DNA of 17,645 nt from HGM10836 sp964430375 (GCA_964430375.1 CAYSEZ010000013.1:1-17645), one strand, 5' to 3'. Shown: positions 1-7,741, counted from the first letter of the stretch. Notes: generated by a model from the letters alone, not told the origin. Numbers and translations are program-made.

Positions 1-188
1 AGTTAAGAGAAAATCAAATGTATGCATCAAGAGAAACTGGATATAATGAAGGTCTAGAACAAGGTTCTTTAGAAGAAAAAAAATCAATTGCAAAAAAACT
101 ACTTGATATGAGTATGACTATTAAAGAAATATCTAAAGTAACTGGTTTAAATCAAAAAGAAATAAACACTCTAAAAAAAGATTTATAA
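1..188 (+). CDS. Rpn family recombination-promoting nuclease/putative transposase, C-terminal end (partial)
   Basis: Only the last 61 codons are inside the window; the reading frame begins at base 3 and stops with TAA at 186-188. The visible tail has an ASRETGYNEGLEQGSLEEKK stretch with spaced glycines and charged residues, then IAKKLLDMSMTIKEISKVTG, then LNQKEINTLKK. Alternating YxxG/ExG repeats followed by a small helix-turn-helix-like IAKxLLxxGMSIEEIAxxTGLSxEEI segment are typical of the C-terminus of PDDEXK_2/Rpn proteins, which act as DNA nucleases promoting recombination and often sit in mobile or duplicated copies. The nuclease core lies upstream of the window, so catalysis cannot be judged. 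Similar tails occur on other PDDEXK-type proteins, so the exact family is moderately sure. Confidence 0.6.
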   Translation, partial: LRENQMYASRETGYNEGLEQGSLEEKKSIAKKLLDMSMTIKEISKVTGLNQKEINTLKKDL

Positions 189-200
189 TTAATCTTTTTT
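174..200 (+). terminator. Rho-independent terminator overlapping the end of the Rpn-like gene
   Basis: A 10-bp perfect stem (AAAAAAGATT at 174-183 with AATCTTTTTT at 191-200) closes a 7-base loop that contains the TAA stop codon; the right arm ends in six T. The stem has little G+C, so strength is uncertain, but the arrangement (stop codon inside the hairpin) recurs at 13430-13460. Confidence 0.55.
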
Positions 201-379
201 AATTTAAAAAAATAAAAAGTTTATAAAAAAATCAGAAACTGATAAAAGATTTTATCAAAAAGATTATTAAAAAAGACAATAAATCTTTAAATAAAGACCA
301 ATTATGTTTTAAAAGTATAAAAAATCAAAATTTAAAAAACTAAAAATAAAAATAAATGTGTTTTAAGACACTTTTTTAA
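189..379. other. Intergenic region, no gene seen
   Basis: About 190 bp of A-rich sequence between the Rpn-like gene and the next promoter. It holds a short dyad GATAAAAGATTTTATC at 241-256 (7-bp arms, 2-bp centre) and the terminator-like hairpin at 358-377. No open frame with a ribosome binding site is apparent. Confidence 0.6.
358..377 (+). terminator. Small terminator-like hairpin
   Basis: GTGTT (358-362) pairs with GACAC (367-371) with one G-U pair across a TTAA loop, followed by six T. It lies just upstream of the promoter at 380-408, so it may be a second barrier against read-through from the left. Confidence 0.45.
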
Positions 380-408
380 TTGACTAATATTATTTTAAAA
401 TATATAAT
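380..408 (+). promoter_or_regulatory. Sigma-A-type promoter for the transglutaminase-like/pyrophosphatase operon
   Basis: TTGACT at 380-385 and TATAAT at 403-408 are separated by exactly 17 bp, close to the housekeeping consensus. Transcription would start near 415, leaving a very short leader before the first gene. Confidence 0.8.
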
Positions 409-428
409 GAAATGGGTAAGTGATGATT

Positions 429-941
429 ATGGAATATAAATTTAGAGATAAAATGTTAAATAATGATAAATTTAAAGAAACTTTTAATAATTTATTAAGT
501 TCAGGAAGAATTATAGATATACCTAGTGATATATGGAAAATAATTAGTAATGATAAAACTATTATTAATATTAATGATGAAAATATTACTTTTTTAGATA
601 TATTTGAAAAAGGATATAATGAAGGTAGATGTTATCAATGTAGTACTAATTTAGCTTTATTACTTTATATTAATGATTATGAAGTAAGCCAAGTAATTGG
701 AAAAAATGCTTATTTTAAAGGTACTAGTGGTTCTCCCTCTGGAGGCCATTACTGGCTTGAAATTAAATATAATGGAGATTATTATGTTCTTGATACATCA
801 CTTCTATGTATGATTAAGAAATATAGTTCTTATTCTTTAGGATATAATGATATAAAAAGTATTAATGCTAAAGATATGTTATTACATGGAGATTATTATA
901 ATATTTATTTAAAACTGAAAGAAGGTAGTAAAAGATTATGA
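429..941 (+). CDS. Transglutaminase/papain-like fold protein (hypothetical)
   Basis: A small soluble protein of 170 residues from the ATG at 429. In-frame GTG (420) and ATG (423) codons also exist, but AAGTGATGATT before 429 matches the AGGTGAT-N-ATG pattern used by mraZ, ddl and the PBP2 gene here, and the promoter places the RNA start near 415. Visible in order are a charged helical N-terminus, GRCYQCSTNLALLL (two cysteines three residues apart at the start of a helix), GGHYWLEI and YYVLDTSLL. Cys, then His before a Trp-containing strand, then Asp on a VLD strand is the layout of the Cys-His-Asp triad of transglutaminase-like and related cysteine enzymes. No signal peptide or membrane helix is seen, so it is probably cytosolic. 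Its stop overlaps the next start by four bases, so it is translationally coupled to the pyrophosphatase. The substrate is unknown; the fold assignment is inference from motif order. Confidence 0.6.
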   Translation: MEYKFRDKMLNNDKFKETFNNLLSSGRIIDIPSDIWKIISNDKTIININDENITFLDIFEKGYNEGRCYQCSTNLALLLYINDYEVSQVIGKNAYFKGTSGSPSGGHYWLEIKYNGDYYVLDTSLLCMIKKYSSYSLGYNDIKSINAKDMLLHGDYYNIYLKLKEGSKRL

Positions 942-2548
942 AAAAGATATATATATTTGGACACAAAAATCCTGATACAGATAGTGTTACTAGTGCAATT
1001 GCTTTATCTTACTTAAAAAATAGTTTAGGTCATAATACTGAACCTAGAGTATTAGGTAAATTAAATAATGAAACTTTATTTGTACTTAATTATTTTAAAA
1101 TCAAAGAACCAAGATACTTAGAAGATGTTAAACTTCAAATAAGAGATTTAAATTATTATAAAGATTATTATTTACCTGAGACAAGTTCTATAAAAAAGAC
1201 ATATGATTTTTTAATAGAAAAAGATATTACAGGTATACCTATAGTAGATTCTAATAAAAAATTAAAAGGAATTACTACTTTAAAAGATATAGCAAAAAAA
1301 GTAATAGATGTTAATTATAATAATTTAAATACATCTTATAGTAATGTTCTTGAAACACTTGATGGAAACGAAATACTACGTTTTGATGAAGAAATAACTG
1401 GTAATCTTTTAGTAGCTAGTTTCAGAAGTACAACTTTTTTAAATCAAGTTGAACTTAATAGTAATGATATCCTAATAGTAGGAGATCGCCATAGTATTTT
1501 AGAATATGCAGTAAATTCTAAAGTAAAAATGATAATTATTGTAGGTAACAATACTATAAAACCTGAAATGTTAGAACTAGCTAAGAAAAATAAAATTAAT
1601 ATTATATCTACATCTTATGATTCTTTTCATACTGCAAAACTTGTTATATTATCTGATTATATTAAAAATATATTATCAAGTGATAGATCATATCGTTTTA
1701 CTGAAAATGATTATTATGATGAATTCTTATCTCTAGCTACTAAGTTAAAATATAATAACTATCCAATAGTAGGTAAAAATGATATTTGCAAAGGATTAAT
1801 TAGAATAACTGATACTTTAAAGAAAAATAAAAAGAAAGTTATTTTAGTAGACCATAATGAATATGAACAAAGTGTTGATGGTATAGAAGAAGCTGAAATA
1901 ATTGAAGTAATAGATCATCATAGAATAGGTAATATTTCTACTAATAATCCAATTAATTTTAGAAATATGTCTGTTGGTAGCACTAATACAATTGTATATA
2001 ATTTATATTTAGAAAGCAAAGTAGATATTCCATATGAAATGGCAGGACTAATGATTAGTGGAATATTATCTGATACTTTAGGACTTACTAGTCCTACTAC
2101 TACAAAAAAAGACATTGAAGCAGTTTTATCTTTATCAAAAATATTAAAAGTAGATTATAACGATTATTTTATGGAAATGATGAAGGAAGGTACTTCGCTT
2201 AAAGGATTATCTATATTAGATATATTAAATCAAGATATGAAAGCATATGAAGTAAATAATAAAACTTATTGTATATGTCAAGTAACTACTATGGATCAAG
2301 ATTTTATTTTAAATAATAAAGATAACTATTTAAAAGAAATTGAAAATATAAAAAATAATAATAAATATGATGTTGTTTTATTCTTAATTACTAATATAAT
2401 AGATAATGGTTCTTATTTATTATATTCTAAAGGTTCTGAAGATAGTATAAGTATTATATTTAATACAAATAGTATAAAACAAGGAATGTTTTTAAAGAAG
2501 ATTGTATCAAGAAAAAAACAAGTTGTATCAAAACTTGGAGATATTTAA
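938..2548 (+). CDS. ppaC: Manganese-dependent inorganic pyrophosphatase with CBS and DRTGG regulatory domains
   Basis: Family II (DHH superfamily) soluble pyrophosphatase, which hydrolyses pyrophosphate to two phosphates with Mn2+ or Co2+ and drives biosynthetic reactions. The N-terminal GHKNPDTDS motif (His9, Asp13, Asp15), ILVDHNE (Asp305-His306), the VIDHH motif (Asp326-His328), the GILSDT aspartate (379) and the C-terminal SRKKQVV motif (Arg525-Lys526) are all present. At 536 residues it is far longer than the roughly 310-residue simple form: about residues 70-295 are an insertion that looks like a CBS domain (near 75-125), a DRTGG-like domain (about 130-240) and a second CBS domain (about 245-295), as in the nucleotide-regulated clostridial enzymes. 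In that family the CBS pair binds adenine nucleotides or diadenosine polyphosphates that inhibit or activate. The start overlaps the previous stop (ATGA, 938-941), and a terminator follows directly. Confidence 0.93.
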   Translation: MKKIYIFGHKNPDTDSVTSAIALSYLKNSLGHNTEPRVLGKLNNETLFVLNYFKIKEPRYLEDVKLQIRDLNYYKDYYLPETSSIKKTYDFLIEKDITGIPIVDSNKKLKGITTLKDIAKKVIDVNYNNLNTSYSNVLETLDGNEILRFDEEITGNLLVASFRSTTFLNQVELNSNDILIVGDRHSILEYAVNSKVKMIIIVGNNTIKPEMLELAKKNKINIISTSYDSFHTAKLVILSDYIKNILSSDRSYRFTENDYYDEFLSLATKLKYNNYPIVGKNDICKGLIRITDTLKKNKKKVILVDHNEYEQSVDGIEEAEIIEVIDHHRIGNISTNNPINFRNMSVGSTNTIVYNLYLESKVDIPYEMAGLMISGILSDTLGLTSPTTTKKDIEAVLSLSKILKVDYNDYFMEMMKEGTSLKGLSILDILNQDMKAYEVNNKTYCICQVTTMDQDFILNNKDNYLKEIENIKNNNKYDVVLFLITNIIDNGSYLLYSKGSEDSISIIFNTNSIKQGMFLKKIVSRKKQVVSKLGDI

Positions 2549-2579
2549 AATAAGAGTTAAGTTTAATTCTTATTTTTTT
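2548..2579 (+). terminator. Rho-independent terminator after the pyrophosphatase gene
   Basis: AAATAAGA (2548-2555) pairs with TCTTATTT (2568-2575), the stem can extend inward through GTTAA/TTAAT, and a T run lasts to 2579. It starts at the last base of the stop codon. Confidence 0.8.
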
Positions 2580-2629
2580 ATTCTATTACATATTTTTTAA
2601 TTTTTTAGTAAAAAATATAAATATAAATA

Positions 2630-2658
2630 TCGACAAAAATTGATATTAATGTTATACT
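2630..2658 (+). promoter_or_regulatory. Promoter of the dockerin/cohesin operon
   Basis: TCGACA at 2630-2635 and TATACT at 2653-2658 with a 17-bp spacer; start predicted near 2665. The same TCGACA -35 variant with a 17-bp spacer precedes ftsK. An AAGAGGTG ribosome binding site follows at 2669-2677. Confidence 0.75.
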
Positions 2659-2682
2659 TTTTATAGTAGAAGAGGTGTTAGT

Positions 2683-4614
2683 GTGAATAAACTTAGTAAT
2701 AAATTTAAAATAATATTTAGTATATTAATAATAGGTATAATTTTACCTGTATTTATATTATGTTCTTTTTATAGACCAACTACACTAAATAAATACATAG
2801 TAAGTAAAATGTATAACGAACCAGTAAATAGTTATTTTAAAGATCAAAATTTTTATAATTGTATAATAGATGCTTATAATAAAGAAAATAACACTAGTTA
2901 TACATATGATTATAATTTAAATGAAGAAGAACTTAGTAGTATTAAAAAGCTAGAGTGTTCTAATATTGATTTAGAAAATTTAACAGGATTAGAAAAACTA
3001 AATAATTTAGATAATTTAGTTATTTCTAATAGTAATTTAAAAGAAATAGATTTAAGTAGTAATATTAATATAACTAATTTAGACTTATCTAATAATGAAA
3101 TAACTAATATAGATATAAGTAGTAATACTTTATTGAAAACTTTAAATTTATCTAATAACAAATTATTAAATATAGATTTAAGCAATAATATTAATTTAGA
3201 AAGTTTAAATTTAAACAACAATAATTTTAAAACTACGCAGACTATATATATTAATAAAACATATAATATTAATCATGAATCTTTTATTACATTACCAAAT
3301 AATAGTGAAAGCAAGTTATTTGAAATAAATAATATTAATTCTGATATTATTACTAATCAAAATGAAAATACAATTTTATCTAATAAAGCTGGAGAATATA
3401 ATATTACTCTTACATACAAAACTATAAATGATAGTAGTCTTTATAATGTTAAATATACTTTATTAGTAACAGAACTTACATCATCTAAATATATTATAGA
3501 TAATGAAAACAATAAAATATATGCACCTCATAATGAAATAATAGATGAAAACATAATAAATAATTTAAATATAAATTATGGTATTATAGAGTATTCTGAT
3601 AATAAAATTATAGTAAAATATGATGATGAAATATTAAAAGAATTTACAATAGATAATCTTAGTATTTCGTCTGATAATTCAAAAGTAAAAGTGTATGATG
3701 ATTTTATTTACGCTATAGATGAAATTAATAATAGTGATATTACTAGTAACTATGGTTTAATAAATATAAATGATGATATGTTAGAAATAAAATATGAAGA
3801 CAAACTTATAGATAGTTATCCTATTGCTAAGTTAAAAACTAATTATGTATTATACAATAATAATATATTTATTGGTACAAATGATATAGATTTAAATAAC
3901 TTTATTACTAATTGTTCTATTAATATAGAAAATAATACTTTGAAAATAGAGTATAATAATATACTTATAGATAGTTATAATATAATAGGTATAAAATTTA
4001 ATAATTACGATGTTTATAACGATGTAATTGTAATAACTGATGAAATATCTTATGATAATTTTATTGCTAATGTAGTTGAAAGTGGAGTAACTTATAAAAT
4101 ATATAATGAAGAAGATGAAGCAAAAGATGGAGTTATATCTTCAGGTATGGTAATTAATGTATATAAAGATGATTATTTATTAAGTAGTTATGCACTTACT
4201 AATGAGTATTTAAATATGGATAGTTTAACTATTAATGATAATTATATATTAAATATAAAAGACGAAACTAAAGTTAAAGATTTTATAAATAACATAAATA
4301 CTACTGGTAGTATTTATCTATATAAAAACAATAATAAACTATTAGATGATGATATAATTGGAACAGGGTGTATAATAAAAATAGAATTAAATAATACTTC
4401 TGTTGAATATATTTTAGTAGTTAAAGGTGATGTAGATGGAGATGGTATTATAACCGCTAGAGATTCTTCTTCTGTATTAAAACATTCTGTTGGTATATTA
4501 GAATTAGAAAATGAATATTTTATTGCAGGTAATATAGATGGAGATAATATTATAACTGCTAGAGATGCTTCATCTATATTGAAATATAGTGTAGATATTA
4601 TAGAAAGTTGGTAG
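2683..4614 (+). CDS. Membrane-anchored leucine-rich repeat protein with C-terminal type I dockerin
   Basis: Predicted surface protein of 643 residues, starting at GTG 2683 behind an AAGAGGTG site. Residues 9-29 form one hydrophobic helix after a basic N-terminus; no clear signal-peptidase site or lipobox is seen, so it may be an uncleaved anchor with the rest outside. Residues 85-185 carry LxxLxLSNNxLxxIDLSxN leucine-rich repeats. Residues 190-265 look like a beta-sandwich, and 268-580 hold several irregular beta-rich repeats of about 60-80 residues with recurring Y-N-N-I and DN-I-VKYDDE-type strands. Residues 582-638 are a dockerin: two 23-residue Ca2+ loop-helix repeats, GDVDGDGIITARD and GNIDGDNIITARD, with acidic ligands at loop positions 1, 3, 5 and 12 and an identical ARD pair in both copies. 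Dockerins bind cohesins, and the next gene encodes one 10 bp downstream. The binding target of the LRR and repeats is unknown. Confidence 0.85.
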   Translation: MNKLSNKFKIIFSILIIGIILPVFILCSFYRPTTLNKYIVSKMYNEPVNSYFKDQNFYNCIIDAYNKENNTSYTYDYNLNEEELSSIKKLECSNIDLENLTGLEKLNNLDNLVISNSNLKEIDLSSNINITNLDLSNNEITNIDISSNTLLKTLNLSNNKLLNIDLSNNINLESLNLNNNNFKTTQTIYINKTYNINHESFITLPNNSESKLFEINNINSDIITNQNENTILSNKAGEYNITLTYKTINDSSLYNVKYTLLVTELTSSKYIIDNENNKIYAPHNEIIDENIINNLNINYGIIEYSDNKIIVKYDDEILKEFTIDNLSISSDNSKVKVYDDFIYAIDEINNSDITSNYGLININDDMLEIKYEDKLIDSYPIAKLKTNYVLYNNNIFIGTNDIDLNNFITNCSINIENNTLKIEYNNILIDSYNIIGIKFNNYDVYNDVIVITDEISYDNFIANVVESGVTYKIYNEEDEAKDGVISSGMVINVYKDDYLLSSYALTNEYLNMDSLTINDNYILNIKDETKVKDFINNINTTGSIYLYKNNNKLLDDDIIGTGCIIKIELNNTSVEYILVVKGDVDGDGIITARDSSSVLKHSVGILELENEYFIAGNIDGDNIITARDASSILKYSVDIIESW

Positions 4615-4624
4615 GAGGTAAAAT

Positions 4625-6916
4625 ATGAAAAATAGAATATCAAAAATATTATTTACAGTGGCACTTTTTATTACATCTTTTATTGGATTTATAGATGTAA
4701 ATGCTTTTAATACTTCACTTAGTCCTAGTAAAACAACAGTAAATCCTGGAGATACTTTTACTATTAGTATAAAATTATCTTCTTTAACAGACAATATTAC
4801 TAGTGCTAATTATAATGTTACATATGATAGTAATTTATTTACTTATGTAAATTGTAGTGAAGTAAATGGTTTAATAGTTAATGAAAAATCTAATCCTATT
4901 AAGCTTGGTTATGCTTCAACTAGTGGAATAGGAAATGGAGTATTTGCTACAATGACATTTAAAGTAAATACTAGTATTACAAGTGATACAACTGGTGAAT
5001 TTAAATTATCATCTGTTGCTAATTCAATCGCAGATATAAATGAAAATGTTTTATCTAGTAATGATACAGGAACAAGTGTAAAAGTACATGTTGTAAGTAC
5101 TAATAATGATTTATCTGATCTAAAGGTAAATGGAACTTCTATTAAAGATTTTAGTAAAGATAAAACAAATTATGAAATTACTACTGATGAAAGTAGCATT
5201 AAACTAGAAGCAATAACTGCAGATTCAAATTCTAAAGTAACTGGAATAGGAACAAAAACACTTGCATATGGAGAAAACACATTTAATATAGTAGTAACAA
5301 GTGAAAAAGGCGCTACAAAAACATATAAAGTTGTTGTTAATAGAACTGATACTAGAAGCGATGATGCAACTTTAAAAAATATTTCCATAGATGGTGTAAG
5401 CTTTAGTTTTAAAAGTGATAAAAATACTTATAATTTAACTATTGATAAAGAATCTGTTAATATAAGTGCAATAAAGAATAATGAAAAATCTACTATATCT
5501 GGAGATGTAGGTACTAAGAAATTAGTTTATGGTAATAATACATTAAGAATTACTGTAACAAGCGAAAAAGGTACAAAAAATACATATACTTTAAATATTA
5601 CAAGAAAAGATGCTAGAAGTGCTAATAACAATTTAGCAAGTTTAAAATTAAGTGAAGGAACACTTGATTTTAAAGCTTCCACTACAGTTTATGATGTAAC
5701 TGTTAATAGCAATGTTGCTACCATTACTGTCAGTGCCACTCTAGCAGATTCTAAAGCAAGCTTTGTTTCTGGTTATGGCCCTAGAACTATTAATTTAGTT
5801 GATGGTAACAATAAATTACTAATAAAAGTAAAAAATGAAAAAGATGAAGTTAAAACTTATACAATAAATATTAATAAAGACGATGGTAGAGAAACTAATG
5901 CTGATTTAGAATATTTAAAAGTAGAAGAAGGAACAATAGAATTTGATAAAGATATTTTAGAATATAAAATTACAGTAGAAAACGATATAAATAATATAAC
6001 ATTAAATACCAAAGCTATTAGTTCTAAAGCAAAAGTAGAAATTACTAATCCTACTTTAGTAGTCGGAGAAAACAAAGTTAAAATTTTAGTAACTGCTGAA
6101 AATGGTGCAACTAAAGAGTATGTTATTACAGTAATAAAAATGGAACCAAATGCTATTTTATCTGATAATAATTACTTAGAAAATATCTTAATTGAAGGAT
6201 ATAGTTTAAATTTTGAAAAAGAAATTTTAACTTATAACTTAAAAATAAATAATGAAGAAACCCTAATAATTAATGCTTATCCAAGTAATGAAAATTCATC
6301 TATTACTATATTAGGCAATGAAAACTTAAAAAATGGAAGTATTATTAGCATAAGAGTTATTTCAGAAAATGGAGAAACAAGAGAATATAAGATTAATATT
6401 CAAACAAACAAGAGTACTGTAAATCTTTTCTCAAATATTCCAACTAATTACTTAATTGTAGGTTTACTAGTAATTATCTTAATTATTCTTATTATAATAA
6501 TTGTTATTAAGAAAAATAAAGAAAAAAAAGACAATAATTTTTCATATAATAAAAGTGATAATTTAAATAATATTAATCCTATATATACAAATAATCAAGT
6601 AAATACAAATGATAATAATATAAATAATCAAGTGATAAATAATAGTGAGACAAATAATAATATTACTGATAATATTAACAATAATAATCAAAATATCCCT
6701 AATAACTCTGTTGATAATAACCAAGTAAATGTTGATAATAATATTAATAATAATATAAATAATAATAATGATATTAGTATTAATAATACAAACAACAATA
6801 TAAATAATACTAAACCAAATAATAATGCAAGTGGTTTAACAAAAGTTTGTCCTTCTTGTGGAAGAAGGGTACCTTATGAAGTAGGTACTTGTCCTTATTG
6901 TTTAAATGATTTTTAA
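4625..6916 (+). CDS. Cohesin protein with cadherin-like repeats, transmembrane helix and cytoplasmic zinc ribbon
   Basis: A 763-residue surface scaffold candidate. Residues 1-27 are a signal peptide with a likely cut after VNA. Residues 29-156 are a cohesin domain (NPGDTFTISIKL, the YNVTYDSNLF strand, GVFATMTFKV). Five cadherin-like beta-sandwich repeats follow at about 160-240, 245-327, 333-418, 423-505 and 515-593, each with the L-(x)-L-...-F-...-Y-x-(V/I)-...-G-x-N-...-Y-x-(V/I) pattern. Residues 609-628 are a strongly hydrophobic helix followed by KKNKEKK, so the rest should be cytoplasmic: about 100 residues of Asn-rich linker and a zinc ribbon with Cys742, Cys745, Cys756 and Cys759 (CPSCGRR...CPYC). 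The start lies 10 bp after the dockerin gene, with TAGGAGGT overlapping its stop. Cohesins bind dockerins with Ca2+ involvement, so the upstream product is the obvious partner. No sortase motif is present. A bidirectional terminator follows. Confidence 0.87.
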   Translation: MKNRISKILFTVALFITSFIGFIDVNAFNTSLSPSKTTVNPGDTFTISIKLSSLTDNITSANYNVTYDSNLFTYVNCSEVNGLIVNEKSNPIKLGYASTSGIGNGVFATMTFKVNTSITSDTTGEFKLSSVANSIADINENVLSSNDTGTSVKVHVVSTNNDLSDLKVNGTSIKDFSKDKTNYEITTDESSIKLEAITADSNSKVTGIGTKTLAYGENTFNIVVTSEKGATKTYKVVVNRTDTRSDDATLKNISIDGVSFSFKSDKNTYNLTIDKESVNISAIKNNEKSTISGDVGTKKLVYGNNTLRITVTSEKGTKNTYTLNITRKDARSANNNLASLKLSEGTLDFKASTTVYDVTVNSNVATITVSATLADSKASFVSGYGPRTINLVDGNNKLLIKVKNEKDEVKTYTININKDDGRETNADLEYLKVEEGTIEFDKDILEYKITVENDINNITLNTKAISSKAKVEITNPTLVVGENKVKILVTAENGATKEYVITVIKMEPNAILSDNNYLENILIEGYSLNFEKEILTYNLKINNEETLIINAYPSNENSSITILGNENLKNGSIISIRVISENGETREYKINIQTNKSTVNLFSNIPTNYLIVGLLVIILIILIIIIVIKKNKEKKDNNFSYNKSDNLNNINPIYTNNQVNTNDNNINNQVINNSETNNNITDNINNNNQNIPNNSVDNNQVNVDNNINNNINNNNDISINNTNNNINNTKPNNNASGLTKVCPSCGRRVPYEVGTCPYCLNDF

Positions 6917-6923
6917 AATAAAA

Positions 6924-6946
6924 AACTGGAATTTTCCAGTTTTTTT
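6924..6946. terminator. Bidirectional terminator between the cohesin gene and rpsD
   Basis: AACTGGAA (6924-6931) pairs with TTCCAGTT (6934-6941). A-rich sequence precedes and six or more T follow, so the hairpin can end transcription from both sides. The right end overlaps the rpsD stop codon (6945-6947 on the minus strand). Confidence 0.88.
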
Positions 6947-7547
6947 ATCTGTTATAGAATTCAACGATAAGTTCTTCTTTAATTTCGGGATTTAATTCAC
7001 TTCTCTCAGGAAGTCTAACGAAAGTACCTATATTATTATTTGAATCAAAACTAACAAATTCAACCCTTTTTAGAACTTTCTCTAATGATTCTTTTACAGC
7101 TTTATGGTCCTTAGATTCCTCTTTTAAAGCTATAGTACTTCCTACTTTAACTCTAAATGAAGGAATATCAACTTTTTTACCATTTACAGTAATGTGACCA
7201 TGATTTACAAGTTGTCTTGCAGCTCTTCTAGTTTGAGCAAATCCCATACGATAAACTAAATTATCAAGTCTTGATTCAAGTAAAACTAATAAATTTTCAC
7301 CATGAATACCTTTAAGTTTTCCAGCTTCTTTAAAAGTTTTCTTAAATTGTCTTTCATTTAGTCCATACATAAATCTAACTTTTTGTTTTTCTTTTAATTG
7401 ATCACTATAGCTAGATGGTTTTCTCTTACGATCTTGACCATGTTGTCCTGGACCATAAGGTCTTCTAGCAAGTTCTTTACCATTTTCAAGTAAAGAAGTA
7501 CCAACACGACGAGCCTTTTTATAACTTGGACCTGTGTATCTTGACAT
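6945..7547 (-). CDS. rpsD: 30S ribosomal protein S4
   Basis: Primary 16S rRNA-binding protein that nucleates assembly of the small-subunit body. The 200-residue product begins MSRYTGPSYKKARRVGTSL and contains the conserved RRPYGPGQHGQ and KLKGIHGENLLVLLESRLDN segments. The S4 RNA-binding domain (about 92-155: RLDNLVYRMGFA, TRRAARQLVNHGHITVNGKK) is complete, and so is the usual PERSE-like C-terminal tail ending VEFYNR. Length equals the normal bacterial form, and no N-terminal zinc-binding cysteines are present. The start is fixed by AAGGAG at 7555-7560. The gene is monocistronic in this window, with its own promoter and leader, as in Bacillus, rather than inside the alpha operon. Regulation by S4 binding its own leader is likely (see the leader entry). 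Confidence 0.98.
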   Translation of the reverse strand: MSRYTGPSYKKARRVGTSLLENGKELARRPYGPGQHGQDRKRKPSSYSDQLKEKQKVRFMYGLNERQFKKTFKEAGKLKGIHGENLLVLLESRLDNLVYRMGFAQTRRAARQLVNHGHITVNGKKVDIPSFRVKVGSTIALKEESKDHKAVKESLEKVLKRVEFVSFDSNNNIGTFVRLPERSELNPEIKEELIVEFYNR

Positions 7548-7706
7548 AGTTCTTCTCCTTTCATAGTTTATTTTTCATAAACAATAAAACTATTTCTCAT
7601 CTTATAGGGTGTTTAATATATATTTTCACTCAAGCAGTAAGTTACTGATAATTTTCAAAAAAACACATTATAAAACTTAAAATATTGCTGCTTTTTCGTC
7701 TATGCG
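7548..7706 (-). promoter_or_regulatory. Structured rpsD leader, candidate S4 autoregulatory element
   Basis: About 160 nt of untranslated leader lie between the predicted start point and rpsD. On the minus strand, four pairings are visible: ATATTTT (7685-7679) with AAAATAT (7626-7620); GTGTTT (7666-7661) with AAACAC (7614-7609); a small hairpin CAGTA/TACTG (7647-7635); and an alternative AGCAG (7692-7688) with CTGCT (7637-7633). The first two helices interleave, which makes a pseudoknot. A further 7-bp hairpin, ATAGTTT/AAACTAT (7593-7563), abuts the ribosome binding site. Firmicute rpsD genes are known to be repressed by S4 binding a pseudoknotted leader. The pairings are read by eye and unscored. 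Confidence 0.5.
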
Positions 7707-7712
7707 TCTTTA

Positions 7713-7741
7713 ATTATATAGATATTTTCTTTAAAAGTCAA
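7713..7741 (-). promoter_or_regulatory. rpsD promoter
   Basis: On the minus strand TTGACT (7741-7736) and TATAAT (7718-7713) are separated by 17 bp, a near-consensus housekeeping promoter. The transcript should start near 7706. Confidence 0.85.

Noticed and set aside
939..941. Possible TGA-as-tryptophan code
   Set aside because: TGA here coincides with an ATGA stop/start overlap before a clear pyrophosphatase start; all visible tryptophans use TGG and all other stops are TAA or TAG.
2910..3221. Open frame on the minus strand within the LRR region
   Set aside because: It is a leucine/isoleucine-rich shadow of the repetitive AT-rich LRR coding sequence on the other strand, with no ribosome binding site.
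2910..3235. Possible CRISPR-like or tandem DNA repeat array in the LRR segment
   Set aside because: The periodic pattern is translated LRR repeats with degenerate DNA, not identical repeats with unique spacers.
4570..4794. Minus-strand open frame across the dockerin/cohesin gene junction
   Set aside because: It overlaps two well-supported genes and shows no start signal or recognisable protein.
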